From contig JAXHMJ010000005.1 of assembly GCA_034521575.1 (NCBI GenBank), forward strand, positions 2,046,001 through 2,110,000: a stretch of DNA of 64,000 nt, read 5' to 3'. The notes under the pieces were generated by a model that saw only the letters and a program-made list of their open reading frames with translations, ran no database searches and had not been told where the DNA came from. Shown here piece after piece: positions 35,986-46,443 of the stretch (within the stretch, counting starts at the first letter, position 1; every line of letters begins with the position of its first letter). Made by a program: the position numbers and the translations under genes. This DNA comes from a candidate division KSB1 bacterium. Its GTDB lineage: Bacteria > Zhuqueibacterota > Zhuqueibacteria > Residuimicrobiales > Krinioviventaceae.

Positions 35986-38900
35986 TTATTGAAATAAATA
36001 ATTAATCGGTATGCGTGTAAATTCAATCCGGCTGCCGCTCAACCGCACGGGCATGTACCAGGGTTGTTTGAATGAAATAGACGGATAAAAATAACCGTTT
36101 TGGATCTCAAAGGAAAACAGTCTCGGTTTCAGTCCCCGGTTCAGCAGCATACGAGCCGAACGGATTCCTGAATCTTTGCCTTTGGGATCCATAGATCTCA
36201 GCAGATTATCTGCGAATTTAGAGCCGATCGTGGTAATATAAAAATACCCATTCAGATCAATTCCGGCTTGAGGATCTATGCTTTTTCCATCAATCTCGGT
36301 ATTGGCATTGACAACGCTTTCTTTCTTTTTTCCGGGAGTATCCGGCATCATTAAAGCGGAATTGATGCCTGCTATGTGCGAAGAGAGCCTAAACGTCACC
36401 TGATCCGGCGCCTTGCCCGCCGCGTCCATAGAAAAACGACCGCCGATGTTTCCATCGTACAAGTTGACATAAAAATTCGGGATTTCCACATGTCCGCGTC
36501 CCAAATATCCTTCGATAACCGCCTCGGTCAATCGGTAAGCGCCAATTTTGAGCGAATCTATGGTGATTATACTTTTTTCCTGACGGCTGAAATAATCCTG
36601 ATGCAGCGCATAATCGGGCGCTGAGTGGAAGGGGGTCTGGACCAGGGAATAATCCCGTCCGGTGAACAATCCGGTGTTCAGATCAAATCCCTGATCTACG
36701 AATAAATCCACCTGGATATTTTCAACAATTCCGCCGGGGGCGAAATACAAATTGATATTGTGACCGTTCACAGCCGCTGTCAAACCTATTTGTGAGGTGT
36801 CCGCATCGACCTGAACATCCGCGTTCAGGCTGCCGATCAACGAAACATCATCCGTCACATCAATCATTCGGGGAGGCGACAGATTCACCTGCGCCCGGGC
36901 CGTGCCGGCTGTAGAGGGCAGTGTATACACATCGGATAACAGCATCGCCTTTAAATACAAATCCGGGACTGTTAAAACGGTTGTATCAATATGATAATGT
37001 ATAAAATCAGTGGTATTGAAACGGTAATCCAGATTTGTATTGTAGAATGGCTGTGACCGCATGGATTCCAGCAGCGCTTCTTTGCAGGTCAGGGTGCCGT
37101 TAACGGCAACACCCACTTTTTCATCCAGTTCTGCGGTCAAATGCACTGAAACGCCGGACAATTCGGCATCCGGAGTGATGATTTTTGTGGTGCTGTCCAT
37201 ATTCAGCTGCACCGATGCTGCATAATTCATTCCTTCGATCCCGAGATGTCCCTGCGCCTCGGCCTGCAAGCGGGTCACACCGCTCAGAGCAATATCATTT
37301 TTAACGCTGGCCGGCAGCGGCAAAATCTCCAGCAAAGGATGATGATCCAGAGCCAGTTCCGGCATTTCGAAACTGAACAGGATACCGCGGGTAACGTTGA
37401 TGCTGGCCCTGGCCTGGGCGGAAAGTATATCATTCAAGGCAACATGAAAAGAATCGATGGTAATATTCTGAAACAATGTATCGCTTTGGACGCGCAGGTG
37501 ATTGTCAAGTCGAAGCGGAGGAATTGAGTAACTCAAATCATCCTGATAGAATGTGAGTTCATCCGTCGAACACAAAATGTGCGCAGTCATGGAATCCAGA
37601 GTATTGGCGGTGAAATCTATTTTTGTGTCAAAATGCCCGGCAAGGGGAAAATCAGGGATTTGTTCAAGATCAAGATGCGCAAGTTCGAACGTACCGGACC
37701 CGGTCAGCCCCTGAACACCGCCATTACGCGAGTACAGATTAAAGCGGCTGAACAATGCCGCATTCATAATATTGGGAAAGTCCAGTGTGAACCGCGCGCG
37801 TGAAGGATAAAATAAACGCGTCAGCTGGGTTTTAATATCCAGGCGCCCCGGTCCCGATGTGACAGGAATACTTTGTGGTTGTTTTACAAAGAGAGAGTCG
37901 TAATGCAGAATTATATGCGGTTCGGTGCTTTGGTGTTGTAGACCCGACAACTTTGACGTGAATTGAGCGCTCAAGTTAAAGTTTTGCAGCAAGGCTTCTC
38001 CGGAATTAACGGTTATTCCGAACCGATCCAGTTTTAGTTCCGAATGCAGTGTCCACGGCAGAGAAGATGTGTCATGGGGGGCGTAACCATTGATTCCGGT
38101 TCCTTTCAGAGACAGATACGAATTGGGGTTGTGCAAATAATAATCCCAAAGCAGGGTATCCGGGATAAAAGGCCGGGCCAGAGTCAGCACATCTTTTAAC
38201 GGGATTCGGCTTTCAATCACCTTGAAATCAATAAAAGGCCGGGTGGACAGACTGTCTGCTTTGCCCTGGATCTGCAACCATTCATATTGTCCGATCTGCA
38301 GGGCAATCGGATTGAAGATGATTGATTCCCGGTGCCCATCCAGTACTGCAACCGTTTGCAAAGACACCGGAAACGGTAATTTATAGCGAAATACAGAGTC
38401 TTGGATCACCTGTTCGAACGAGAGTTCGGATATCTCTGTGTTCATTTGCAGCAAAATATCGCTCAGAGATCGGAAAGTTAGGTTTGATACAAAATTCAGG
38501 TTGGTGTTCAGAGACAAACTACCGGACGGAGTCGTTTGTTCAATCCTCACGGGCGAATTTTCAGCGCTGAGTTTAAAATCCCCGCGAACTTTTGCCTCCG
38601 GCGCCAAAACATTACCCCGGGGCAGATAGAACTCTTTGATATTCAGGCTGATGTTGCCGATATGGAGCGTCTGTTGGCTGGTGTCATTATGGGCGCTGAA
38701 CCTGATTTCTGCATGGTTGAGTGAAATTTCGCGAATATCGACTGTAATGGGAATGTCGCTTTCAACCGAATCGAGTTTTTTCTCGTCACGAACAACATCT
38801 GCCGAGTCAGAATCTTGCGGAGGCGGCATCGGAATATTCAGCGTAAAATCGGCGGAATCAATCACGAGTTTATGAAATACCAGCTGTTTTCGCAGCAGGG

Positions 38901-39243
38901 GAACCAGGCTGTATTTGAACTGAATACGGGCTGCGTGTTTTACGGTGAGTGGGAAATCAGAATCCGTTGACGAATCCGGATAAAGGCGGATGTTCCTGAA
39001 CTCAAATCCGTTGAAAATACTGAAATGCACCCCCTGCATCTCCAGATTTTGTCCCAGATGTTCTTTTAAAAGACGCGATGAAATATTTTCAACCCGGCCG
39101 GGGGTAAGATACCAGTTGAGGGAGAAAACCGCCAGGCCCACCAGCGCAACTGCAAAAAGAACAAGCACAAGCAAAAAGATACAGAATCGGCCGAAAAATG
39201 AAGGCTTTCGGCCGGATTGGTGCGATCCGGATCGAGATTTCAT
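35986..39243 (-). CDS. AsmA/YdbH-like envelope-spanning protein
   Basis: A 1,085-residue protein with one N-terminal membrane helix (FCIFLLVLVLFAVALVGLAV, about residues 20-40). The AsmA-type opening follows (WYLTPGRVENISSRLLKEHL, GVHFSIFNGFEFRNIRLYPD). The rest is a very long series of beta strands (for example LDIKTQLTRLFYPSRARFTL) ending in a YdbH/DUF-like C-terminus (GRGHVEIPNFYVNLYDGNIG; RGLKPRLFSFEIQNGYFYPS). AsmA-like proteins such as YhdP, TamB and YdbH form hydrophobic grooves that move phospholipids between the two membranes. The neighbouring DUF1318 lipoprotein supports the YdbH branch. Start ATG at 39243 with AGGAG. Lipid transport is inferred from family and context. Confidence 0.8.
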   Translation of the reverse strand: MKSRSGSHQSGRKPSFFGRFCIFLLVLVLFAVALVGLAVFSLNWYLTPGRVENISSRLLKEHLGQNLEMQGVHFSIFNGFEFRNIRLYPDSSTDSDFPLTVKHAARIQFKYSLVPLLRKQLVFHKLVIDSADFTLNIPMPPPQDSDSADVVRDEKKLDSVESDIPITVDIREISLNHAEIRFSAHNDTSQQTLHIGNISLNIKEFYLPRGNVLAPEAKVRGDFKLSAENSPVRIEQTTPSGSLSLNTNLNFVSNLTFRSLSDILLQMNTEISELSFEQVIQDSVFRYKLPFPVSLQTVAVLDGHRESIIFNPIALQIGQYEWLQIQGKADSLSTRPFIDFKVIESRIPLKDVLTLARPFIPDTLLWDYYLHNPNSYLSLKGTGINGYAPHDTSSLPWTLHSELKLDRFGITVNSGEALLQNFNLSAQFTSKLSGLQHQSTEPHIILHYDSLFVKQPQSIPVTSGPGRLDIKTQLTRLFYPSRARFTLDFPNIMNAALFSRFNLYSRNGGVQGLTGSGTFELAHLDLEQIPDFPLAGHFDTKIDFTANTLDSMTAHILCSTDELTFYQDDLSYSIPPLRLDNHLRVQSDTLFQNITIDSFHVALNDILSAQARASINVTRGILFSFEMPELALDHHPLLEILPLPASVKNDIALSGVTRLQAEAQGHLGIEGMNYAASVQLNMDSTTKIITPDAELSGVSVHLTAELDEKVGVAVNGTLTCKEALLESMRSQPFYNTNLDYRFNTTDFIHYHIDTTVLTVPDLYLKAMLLSDVYTLPSTAGTARAQVNLSPPRMIDVTDDVSLIGSLNADVQVDADTSQIGLTAAVNGHNINLYFAPGGIVENIQVDLFVDQGFDLNTGLFTGRDYSLVQTPFHSAPDYALHQDYFSRQEKSIITIDSLKIGAYRLTEAVIEGYLGRGHVEIPNFYVNLYDGNIGGRFSMDAAGKAPDQVTFRLSSHIAGINSALMMPDTPGKKKESVVNANTEIDGKSIDPQAGIDLNGYFYITTIGSKFADNLLRSMDPKGKDSGIRSARMLLNRGLKPRLFSFEIQNGYFYPSISFKQPWYMPVRLSGSRIEFTRIPINYLFQ

Positions 39244-39255
39244 AGGCTCCTGCCG

Positions 39256-40668
39256 TTAATCCAATACGATATCACCCATAGGTTTGTAGTTTACAGGTAA
39301 TTTTTCTTTCAATTCATCAGCGGTCAATGCAAACAGCGGGCTGATCTCCACCCGGCATAGCAGATCACCGTTTTCATCCCGTAGCCCGGAGACACCGGCT
39401 TGTTCGAGCCATTCGGCATAATACTCGGATATATCCTGTCGGGCGGTTTCCGGTGAATCTTGACCTTTTTTGTTCTTAATGGGACTGAATTCCCGACTTC
39501 GGTCTGTCTCCATAATCATCACCTGATCCGCTTCCGGCATGGCGTCAAAAATAAACTGTTCAAATTTATAAGCATTGGGCTTATCGGGTTTGACGCGCGT
39601 GCCATCCGGTTGGATATACTCGATTTTCTTATGGGCCAGATGAAACGGCAATTCTTTATCCGTCTGCACCAGGGTTTTGAGAAACTTGACATCAAACACA
39701 TGAATGGCAATGCTGCCCTGTCCGTAAACCCAGGTCCCGTCTTTTGTTGTCGCCTTTTTATCCGCTTCGGACAGTTCAGAATATTCCACCACCACATTTT
39801 TGCCGTTTCGTTTTACCGGAATACCCAGTTTTTCATCCCAGGAGCGTTTGTAAATGGTTTTCGCGGACATGTCCGCCTGATTTTGAATATGAGCGCCGAT
39901 ATAAACCGGATCGCAAATCTGTACAAGCGCATTATCTACTTGAAAATAAAACAAATATTCAATCCCATTCTGAGCCATATCATCAAACAAGCCGTTTTGA
40001 TAAAGCGCATTGATGGTTCCGCCATGCCCGTCCGGTGAGGTAAACAGTTCATGTTTATTTTTTAACAAAAGTTTACCCTCCGCATCCATGGCCGGCAGCA
40101 TATTCTGCTTGAAAAAATGTATGGTATCCTCGGATTTGCCGAAACAGTTGTTTTCATTGTAAAAGGAACGCGTTTCCTGATCATTCGCGTGGCTGGTCAT
40201 GATATAGAACGGGATCGTGGTGTTATACTTTTGCTCCAGTGCTCTTGTCTTTTCAGTATGATATTGAAATAACGTCCGGCGGGTGACTGGTCCAACCGGA
40301 AACATGCCCTTGGGATGATGAAAACCCAAACGAGAGCCCTGTCCGCCGGCCACAAGAACAGCCGCAACCCTGCCGTTTTTCAGCGCTGTTTCACCGGTTT
40401 TTTTGTACTGATCCTGCTGTTTTTTCTGTTCCGGTGTTTCCGGCAGCCGCACCACAGGTAAAGGAGTCATCTCCCCGGTCAAAGTTGCCGAGTCGGCCTG
40501 CTCGTTGATCAATTTTTTAAACTGCCGGAGACGTTTTGAATTCAATTTTTTTATTTGTTCAGACAGCGCTTTTTTTTCAGAGTCGCTGCACTCATCCCAA
40601 AATGCCAGCAAGTGTTGTTGACCCATTTCTGCGAGTTTTGTCTCTAATTGTTCACGCGTATCCGACAT
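39256..40668 (-). CDS. UDPGP-family uridylyltransferase (UDP-GlcNAc/GalNAc pyrophosphorylase-like)
   Basis: Makes a UDP-sugar from UTP and a sugar-1-phosphate; 470 residues. It belongs to the eukaryotic-type UDPGP family (UAP1-like), not the GalU/GlmU type: the nucleotide-binding loop reads LVAGGQGSRLGFHHPKGMFP (about residues 104-123). It is followed by PFYIMTSHANDQETRSFY, TSPDGHGGTINALYQNG and YFQVDNALVQICDPVYIG. UAP1-like enzymes prefer GlcNAc-1-P or GalNAc-1-P; the sequence does not decide this. It lies between lon and the AsmA-like gene with twelve-base gaps, hinting at envelope polysaccharide or glycolipid precursors made alongside the transport gene. Confidence 0.88.
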   Translation of the reverse strand: MSDTREQLETKLAEMGQQHLLAFWDECSDSEKKALSEQIKKLNSKRLRQFKKLINEQADSATLTGEMTPLPVVRLPETPEQKKQQDQYKKTGETALKNGRVAAVLVAGGQGSRLGFHHPKGMFPVGPVTRRTLFQYHTEKTRALEQKYNTTIPFYIMTSHANDQETRSFYNENNCFGKSEDTIHFFKQNMLPAMDAEGKLLLKNKHELFTSPDGHGGTINALYQNGLFDDMAQNGIEYLFYFQVDNALVQICDPVYIGAHIQNQADMSAKTIYKRSWDEKLGIPVKRNGKNVVVEYSELSEADKKATTKDGTWVYGQGSIAIHVFDVKFLKTLVQTDKELPFHLAHKKIEYIQPDGTRVKPDKPNAYKFEQFIFDAMPEADQVMIMETDRSREFSPIKNKKGQDSPETARQDISEYYAEWLEQAGVSGLRDENGDLLCRVEISPLFALTADELKEKLPVNYKPMGDIVLD

Positions 40669-40680
40669 AAACCATCCTTG

Positions 40681-43074
40681 TTATTTTTCTGATTTGTTTT
40701 GTTTCGACCGGGTTCGTTTTCCATGCATGGCTATATCAAACACTTCATCGAGTAAATCCACTGGATAAAAGGTCATATTTTTCTTGTGCTGTTCATCAAT
40801 CTCCTGCAGATCATCCTCATTTTTCTTGGGCAGGATTACTTTTTTAATTCCGGCGCGCTTGGCGGCCAGTATCTTTTCCTTGATTCCGCCGACCGGCAGC
40901 ACTTTACCGCGAAGTGTAATCTCACCGGTCATAGCCACGTCGTGGCGCACTTTTTTATGGGTCAAAAGAGATAAAATTGCAGTAGCAAGCGTTACACCGG
41001 CGGAAGGCCCGTCTTTGGGTATGGCTCCGGCGGGCACATGCACGTGGATATCATGTTTGCTGAAACTGGAATTCGGAATATTATAGTCTTTGCTCTTTGA
41101 ACGAATAAACGACAGAGCCGCGTGAGCCGATTCCTTCATCACATCGCCGAGTTGTCCGGTCAGAATAAGTCCTTTGGTACCCGGCATACGGGTGGCCTCA
41201 ATGAACAGGACGTCTCCGCCGGTGGCGGTCCATGCAAGTCCCGTAGCCACACCGGATTGCGAGGTTCGTTCCTTGACTTCAAAATAGAGCCGCTGCGGTC
41301 CCAGAAAATCTGTCAGTTTCTCCGGGGTAATTTTCTGCTTTTCTTCATTACCCTCGGCGACCTTGTGGGCGACTTTCCGGCAGACCGTTCCGATCTCACG
41401 CTCCAGATTTCGGACTCCGGCTTCACGCGTATATCCATGAATAATCCGGCGTAACGCACTGCGGTTAAAGGAAATATGCTTTTTCTTTAATCCATTTTCA
41501 TTAATTTGTCGTGGAACCAAATATTTTATAGCAATTTGCAACTTGTCTTCCTCCACATAGCCGGGAATACGGATAATCTCCATCCGGTCCCGAAGCGGAG
41601 ACGGTATGGTATCCAGCACATTGGCGGTGGTGATAAACATCACCTGAGACAGGTCATAGGAGACGTCCAGATAATGATCGGAAAACATAGCATTTTGTTC
41701 CGGATCCAGCACCTCAAGCAGCGCCGACGACGGATCACCGCGGAAATCCTGACCCACTTTGTCTATCTCGTCCAGCATGAAAATGGGATTGTTGCTGCCG
41801 GCTGTTTTTAAACTACGTAGTATCCGTCCCGGCAGCGCGCCGATATAGGTACGGCGGTGACCGCGTATTTCAGCCTCATCATGAATACCCCCCAGAGAAA
41901 TCCGAACGAACTTGCGTCCCATAGCCCGTGCGATGGATTGACCCAAAGAGGTTTTGCCCACGCCGGGCGGACCGACAAAACAAAGAATCGGGCCTTTTGT
42001 GTCTTTTTTCAGTTTTCGCACGGAAAGATATTCGACGATACGCTCTTTAACTTTTTTCAGATCATAATGATCTTCATCCAGCACCTGTTGAGCTGACGCT
42101 ATATCCAGATTATCTTCAGTGTACACCGACCAGGGCAACGTGATCATCCAGTCAATATACGTTCGGGAAACCGTGTACTCGGCAGCGCCGGGCTGCATTT
42201 TGGCCAGCCGGTCGAGTTCGCGCAGGGCTTCCTTTTCAGCATCTTCCGACATGCCGGTTTCTTTGATTTTTGTTCTCAACTCTTCTATTTCATTATTGCG
42301 CTCGTCGCCCATTCCCAGCTCTTTTTGGATGGCGCGCAGCTGTTCGCGTAAAAAATATTCGCGCTGGTTTTTGCCCAGCTCGCTCTGCACCTCATTCTGA
42401 ATCCTGGAGCCCATTTCAATCACTTCAACTTCGCGATTGACGTACACCATCAGGCGTTCAAGACGTTTATCGACATTCTTAAGTTCGATAATCTCTTGTT
42501 TCTCTTCCAGAGAAAGATTCAGGTTTGAAGCCACCAGATCCGCCAGCTTTCCGGGATGTTCAGTGTTCATCGAAACCACCTGCAGTTCATCCGGCAATTG
42601 CGGCACTTGCGTGACAATTTTCTGAAATTGTGAGGTGATATTGCGTTTTATCGCTTCCAGTTCTGTGGTTTCTTTATAGGCATCTGAAATAACTTTAACT
42701 TTACACTTTAAATAAGGATCTGATTCCAGAGTATCCAGCAGCTTTATACGGGACATGCCCTGCATGAGTACACGGATTGAGCCATCCGGAAATTTCAGCA
42801 TACGCAAAATGCTGGCAGCCGTTCCAAATGTATAAATATCATCTCTTGTGGGTTCTTCTTCATTCGAGTCCCGCTGAGCCACCAATCCCACAATGCGGTT
42901 GCCGGCCAGAACATCATTCACCAGCTGAACCGATTTATCCCGGGCAATCACCAGAGGCGTCACGATGTTGGGAAACGCTACAGTATCCCGAAGCGGTAAT
43001 ATAGGCAATTCAGCAGGTATTTTTTGATCATTTTCCTTGGGAGGTATTTTTATCTCGGTATTTTGATCGGTCAT
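40681..43074 (-). CDS. lon: ATP-dependent protease Lon
   Basis: Cytoplasmic AAA+ protease that removes misfolded and regulatory proteins; 797 residues, full length for LonA. The N-terminal substrate domain ([20 protein letters not shown]) and the coiled region with the family block [20 protein letters not shown] are followed by the AAA+ module, with Walker [14 protein letters not shown] near residue 370 and Walker [13 protein letters not shown]. The C-terminal serine-lysine protease domain has the catalytic Ser in [14 protein letters not shown] (about 688) and Lys in [17 protein letters not shown]. The start overlaps the hsp20 stop by four bases, so a chaperone and a protease are coupled, as suits heat-stress control. 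Confidence 0.96.
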   Translation of the reverse strand: MTDQNTEIKIPPKENDQKIPAELPILPLRDTVAFPNIVTPLVIARDKSVQLVNDVLAGNRIVGLVAQRDSNEEEPTRDDIYTFGTAASILRMLKFPDGSIRVLMQGMSRIKLLDTLESDPYLKCKVKVISDAYKETTELEAIKRNITSQFQKIVTQVPQLPDELQVVSMNTEHPGKLADLVASNLNLSLEEKQEIIELKNVDKRLERLMVYVNREVEVIEMGSRIQNEVQSELGKNQREYFLREQLRAIQKELGMGDERNNEIEELRTKIKETGMSEDAEKEALRELDRLAKMQPGAAEYTVSRTYIDWMITLPWSVYTEDNLDIASAQQVLDEDHYDLKKVKERIVEYLSVRKLKKDTKGPILCFVGPPGVGKTSLGQSIARAMGRKFVRISLGGIHDEAEIRGHRRTYIGALPGRILRSLKTAGSNNPIFMLDEIDKVGQDFRGDPSSALLEVLDPEQNAMFSDHYLDVSYDLSQVMFITTANVLDTIPSPLRDRMEIIRIPGYVEEDKLQIAIKYLVPRQINENGLKKKHISFNRSALRRIIHGYTREAGVRNLEREIGTVCRKVAHKVAEGNEEKQKITPEKLTDFLGPQRLYFEVKERTSQSGVATGLAWTATGGDVLFIEATRMPGTKGLILTGQLGDVMKESAHAALSFIRSKSKDYNIPNSSFSKHDIHVHVPAGAIPKDGPSAGVTLATAILSLLTHKKVRHDVAMTGEITLRGKVLPVGGIKEKILAAKRAGIKKVILPKKNEDDLQEIDEQHKKNMTFYPVDLLDEVFDIAMHGKRTRSKQNKSEK

Positions 43075-43526
43075 ATAATCGAAGGTCCTTTCTCCGGTTC
43101 GTCTTTGAAATCTATGGGAATTTCTACCGTGTCATCCTGTTTTGAAATATAAATATTCAGAATACCATCCCTGAACTCGGCGGTTATTTCATTGTGTTCA
43201 AGGGACTGGGGTAATAAAATTGACTTTGCAAATTCTCCACAGTTGATTTCCATTTGATGATAGCTGTACATATTACGGCACAAGGGCGCCCGTGTTCCTA
43301 TAATTGTCAATTTTCCATCTGTTACCTTGACGGTGATATCCTCGCGTTTTACACCGGCAAGTTCGACATAAATACATACATGGGTATCAGTCTCTAATAT
43401 ATCCGTATTGGGCACCCACCTTCCCATGCCGGGCTGGCGGGTATCTGAATAAGCGAATTGTTGCCGCTGTTTTCGAGGAGAATGTTCGGAAAATTCCCGT
43501 ATCACACGGATTAGATGTACAGCCAT
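43071..43526 (-). CDS. Hsp20/alpha-crystallin small heat-shock protein
   Basis: ATP-independent holdase of 151 residues. The alpha-crystallin domain runs from about 40 to 130 and includes VYVELAGVKREDITVKVTDG-type strands and DGKLTIIGTRA. The GILN turn (FRDGILNIYISK) and an HQMEINCGEFAKSILLPQSL strand are typical. A short charged tail follows. The stop overlaps the lon start (ATGA). An AGGAG site precedes the ATG, and a promoter-like pair lies just upstream. It heads the hsp20-lon-UDPGP-asmA-DUF1318-giant series. Confidence 0.92.
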   Translation of the reverse strand: MAVHLIRVIREFSEHSPRKQRQQFAYSDTRQPGMGRWVPNTDILETDTHVCIYVELAGVKREDITVKVTDGKLTIIGTRAPLCRNMYSYHQMEINCGEFAKSILLPQSLEHNEITAEFRDGILNIYISKQDDTVEIPIDFKDEPEKGPSII

Positions 43527-43551
43527 AGTTATTCTCCTGATTTCAAACTAT

Positions 43552-43581
43552 AATATACAAATCGCACAGTATAAAAAACAA
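43552..43581 (-). promoter_or_regulatory. Possible promoter for the hsp20-lon operon
   Basis: Reading leftwards on the minus strand, TTGTTT (43576-43581) and TATATT (43552-43557) are 18 bases apart, about 26 bases before the hsp20 ATG. No CIRCE inverted repeat (the HrcA operator) is visible in the short spacer. Consensus match only. Confidence 0.4.
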
Positions 43582-43604
43582 AATATTAATTTTAAATATT
43601 CTCA

Positions 43605-44261
43605 TTAATTCATCTTTTTAATCTTTTCAAGATCCTGATTTTTCCCCAGCAGCAACAAAACACTGCTGTCTTTGATCACATGCCCGGCTGTGGGGATCAC
43701 CACTTCTTCTTCCGGTATGAGATCTTTAACCACAAGCACCAGCACATTATATTTGTTTCGCAGATCCAGTTCATTCAGGGTTTTACCTACAAATTCTTCC
43801 GGAGGTGATGTCTCGATGATACTGGTATCATCGCCCAAGTCGATCACGTCCAGTAAATAATGATTTTCTACCGTCTTGGCAATCCGACCGGCTTCGTCGC
43901 GTTCCGGAAAGACAATTCGATGGGCCCCGATAATATTTAGAATTTTTTCATGATCTTCGGTCAGGGCTTTGGCAATAATATTGGATACCTCGAGTTCTTT
44001 TAAATACAAAGTCACCAAAATACTGGAATCCATTTGATCACCCAGGCTGACAAATACCCCATCATAATCAGCTACTCCGAGATTCGAAAGGGTTTCTTTG
44101 TCAGTGGCGTCAACAATAATTGCGCGGTCAACAAAAGATTTGACGCTTTCGATCCGAGTTTTACTCCTGTCAATGGCCATGACCATATGACCGTTTTCGG
44201 ACAGGGTTTTTGCTACATAAAAGCCAAAACTTGACAATCCGATTACTGCGAATGATTTCAT
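43605..44261 (-). CDS. ktrA: Potassium uptake regulatory subunit KtrA (RCK/TrkA family)
   Basis: Cytoplasmic nucleotide-binding ring subunit that gates the KtrB potassium channel-transporter; 218 residues, KtrA-like rather than the double-length TrkA. The N-terminal Rossmann RCK domain opens FAVIGLSSFGFYVAKTLSEN, with the acidic strand end MAIDRSKTRIESV and the IIVDATDKETL stretch. The C-terminal RCK_C domain starts at about residue 135. It follows ktrB by eighteen bases on the same strand. KtrAB systems are usually Na+-dependent and respond to osmotic stress. Confidence 0.9.
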   Translation of the reverse strand: MKSFAVIGLSSFGFYVAKTLSENGHMVMAIDRSKTRIESVKSFVDRAIIVDATDKETLSNLGVADYDGVFVSLGDQMDSSILVTLYLKELEVSNIIAKALTEDHEKILNIIGAHRIVFPERDEAGRIAKTVENHYLLDVIDLGDDTSIIETSPPEEFVGKTLNELDLRNKYNVLVLVVKDLIPEEEVVIPTAGHVIKDSSVLLLLGKNQDLEKIKKMN

Positions 44262-44279
44262 AATACTCTTCCTTTGTGA

Positions 44280-45665
44280 TTAACCCACCCAAACATCTTC
44301 CTCCGCATAGCGGATTCCCGTGTATTCGCGTCGGGAAACCGCCATACTCAGAGTCAAGGGTCCGATACGTCCCGCAAACATGAGAATGGTAATCACCAGT
44401 TTACCCGCTTCAGACAGATGGGCGGTTAGCCCCATACTCAGGCCCACGGTTCCAAGGGCAGAAGCTGTTTCAAATAGTACCTGCAAAAAAAAGTTACTGT
44501 GCGCACCCGCATAGCCGGTATTCGCCTCAGTGATACACAGCAACAGACACCCGACAATAATGGCGGCCAGAGCATAAAGCAGAATCTGCATCACTTTGTT
44601 AATGACGGCCCTTGAAACACCCCGATCAAACAACGTGATCTGACGTCTCTCATCATGAGAATGCGTGCGCAGCAGAGTCCATAGAACGGCAAATGTGGTG
44701 GTTTTTATTCCACCGCCGCATGAGCCGGGCGATGCCCCGATGATCATTAAAACAATGATAAAAAACAAGCTGGCATGCGTCAATCCGGCAATATTCAGTG
44801 TATTAAATCCGGCTGTGCGGGGCGTCACCGACTGAAACGCAGCCGTCAGCAGCTTGTCTCCAACCGAAAACGACGCCATATGGTGACTCCATTCCAGTAA
44901 AAGAATAACTGCAAATCCTGTAACCAGCAGCAGAGCAGTGGTGGTCAGGGTAATGCGGGTATGAATGGAAACCCTTTTTAACGGATGTGTCTTTTGACGA
45001 ATTCGTCTCAGATCGAACATCACCCAGAATCCAAGTCCACCCAAAATAATTAACAGCATCACGGATAGATTGATAATCAAATCAGATCGGTAGCTCATCA
45101 AACTGTCCGAAAACAAAGAAAATCCGGCATTGCAGAACGCAGACACAGCGTGAAACACTCCCGTGTAAATCGCTTCCGGCAACGGCATCATCTGTGCAAA
45201 CCGCCAACTAAGCAAAACAGCACCGAGGAGTTCAAATATTAATGTGCCCCCGACAATCCACAGCAACAGAGAGTTCATATTCACAGCACGCACTCCCCCT
45301 ACCGATTGTTCGAGCAGGGTTCGAGTACGGATATTCAACCGTCCCGAGAGTATATAGGCAAAAAAAGTGGAAAATGTCATAATCCCCAATCCGCCAGTCT
45401 GAATCAGAGCGAGAATCACTCCCTGTCCAAAACCGGACCAATACACACCGGTATCCACCACAATAAGACCCGTTACACAGACGGCTGAGGTCGCCGTAAA
45501 CAAGGCATCAATCATACTTGCGGTCTGCTTTTCAGCGCTCCAGGGCAGCGCCAGCAAAACAGTCCCTGCAAAAATAAGCAGAAGAAAGCTGAGAGCCAGA
45601 GTTGACTGTGGATTTAAGGGATCACCCCGGCGTTTGTTCCGGTTGTTTTGATGCGTATTTCTCAT
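44280..45665 (-). CDS. ktrB: Potassium transporter membrane subunit KtrB/TrkH
   Basis: An integral membrane K+ translocator with four repeated M1-P-M2 units, 461 residues. The selectivity-loop regions can be seen as ATSAVCVTGLIVVDTG, HAVSAFCNAGFSLFSDS, QSVTPRTAGFNTLNI and ETASALGTVGLSMGLT. The conserved GASPGSCGGGIKTTTF block follows the third loop. Size and single-RCK partner fit KtrB. It starts after a short spacer holding the terminator of the preceding ATPase gene. No c-di-AMP riboswitch is visible in that spacer. Confidence 0.93.
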   Translation of the reverse strand: MRNTHQNNRNKRRGDPLNPQSTLALSFLLLIFAGTVLLALPWSAEKQTASMIDALFTATSAVCVTGLIVVDTGVYWSGFGQGVILALIQTGGLGIMTFSTFFAYILSGRLNIRTRTLLEQSVGGVRAVNMNSLLLWIVGGTLIFELLGAVLLSWRFAQMMPLPEAIYTGVFHAVSAFCNAGFSLFSDSLMSYRSDLIINLSVMLLIILGGLGFWVMFDLRRIRQKTHPLKRVSIHTRITLTTTALLLVTGFAVILLLEWSHHMASFSVGDKLLTAAFQSVTPRTAGFNTLNIAGLTHASLFFIIVLMIIGASPGSCGGGIKTTTFAVLWTLLRTHSHDERRQITLFDRGVSRAVINKVMQILLYALAAIIVGCLLLCITEANTGYAGAHSNFFLQVLFETASALGTVGLSMGLTAHLSEAGKLVITILMFAGRIGPLTLSMAVSRREYTGIRYAEEDVWVG

Positions 45666-45701
45666 TTTGTAAACAAGAAACGACTTTTTTTAAGGGAAAG
45701 A

Positions 45702-45729
45702 AAAAAATACGCCCCGGTTATTCGGGGCG
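45702..45729 (-). terminator. Rho-independent terminator of the RecA-fold ATPase gene
   Basis: On the minus strand CGCCCCG (45723-45729) pairs with CGGGGCG (45710-45716) over a six-base loop, followed by a TATTTTTTT tail. It begins six bases after the ATPase stop and separates that gene from ktrB. Confidence 0.85.
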
Positions 45730-45735
45730 TTACAA

Positions 45736-46443
45736 TCAAGCACGGTGATTTGATAGCAGCAATGTTCGGGGATTCAGCTTGAGTCGAAGCTTTTTTTGCT
45801 CTCCCGGTGTATGGGATTTTAACAATTCAAGCTCAATATGATGCTGCATCGGATTCAGCATAATAATAACAGACAAAAGATGTGTAAACTGATTCACAGG
45901 AAACGGAATTCCGTTGTCATCAAACTTGGGGTCCTCCCGGTGCATGGTCGCTGAAAACCAGACAGCTGTCTTTTTTTCCTGTGCATAGGATTTCCAGTTC
46001 TGCACATCTTTAGCTGAAGCCGTCTCAAAGGGAAATCCATCCACAATGATGATCTGCGGTGATTGATTCATTCCCTTGATCAAATCCTGAATATCCTTGC
46101 AGATATGATCAAATTCAACCTGTTGTTTATAATGCAAGATCAAGCGATGTCGGATAATATCATCATGCACCTGACGTGCATCCTCGAGCTTGTAAGCCTG
46201 TGCAAGCTCATCGAATAAATGTTCGTACCAGTTGGTGATGTGCCGGGGATCATCCGCAAAAGATATATGTAACACATTCAGATCCCGCATTAATTTATCT
46301 GTGGCAATATGAATAAGACTGGCTGTTTTTCCAACGCCTTTTCTTGACGTTATAACGCCGAGGTTGCCGAGCCCGAGCCCTCCTTCCAGAGTTTCCTCAA
46401 AAACGCGAACCGGGCTCCGCTTTATGATTTCTGATTTTATCAT
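45736..46443 (-). CDS. RecA/KaiC-fold ATPase of unknown role
   Basis: A 235-residue cytoplasmic P-loop protein. The Walker A motif is [17 protein letters not shown] (about residues 31-47) and the Walker B strand [13 protein letters not shown] (about 129-141). In overall layout it resembles stripped-down KaiC/RadA/DnaB ATPase cores, with [16 protein letters not shown] leading into the P-loop. No DNA-binding or protease domain is attached. The ATG at 46443 has an AGAGG site and lies inside the last 47 bases of the EF-G gene, so the two are translationally linked. It is followed directly by a terminator. I cannot assign a function. Confidence 0.75.
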   Translation of the reverse strand: MIKSEIIKRSPVRVFEETLEGGLGLGNLGVITSRKGVGKTASLIHIATDKLMRDLNVLHISFADDPRHITNWYEHLFDELAQAYKLEDARQVHDDIIRHRLILHYKQQVEFDHICKDIQDLIKGMNQSPQIIIVDGFPFETASAKDVQNWKSYAQEKKTAVWFSATMHREDPKFDDNGIPFPVNQFTHLLSVIIMLNPMQHHIELELLKSHTPGEQKKLRLKLNPRTLLLSNHRA

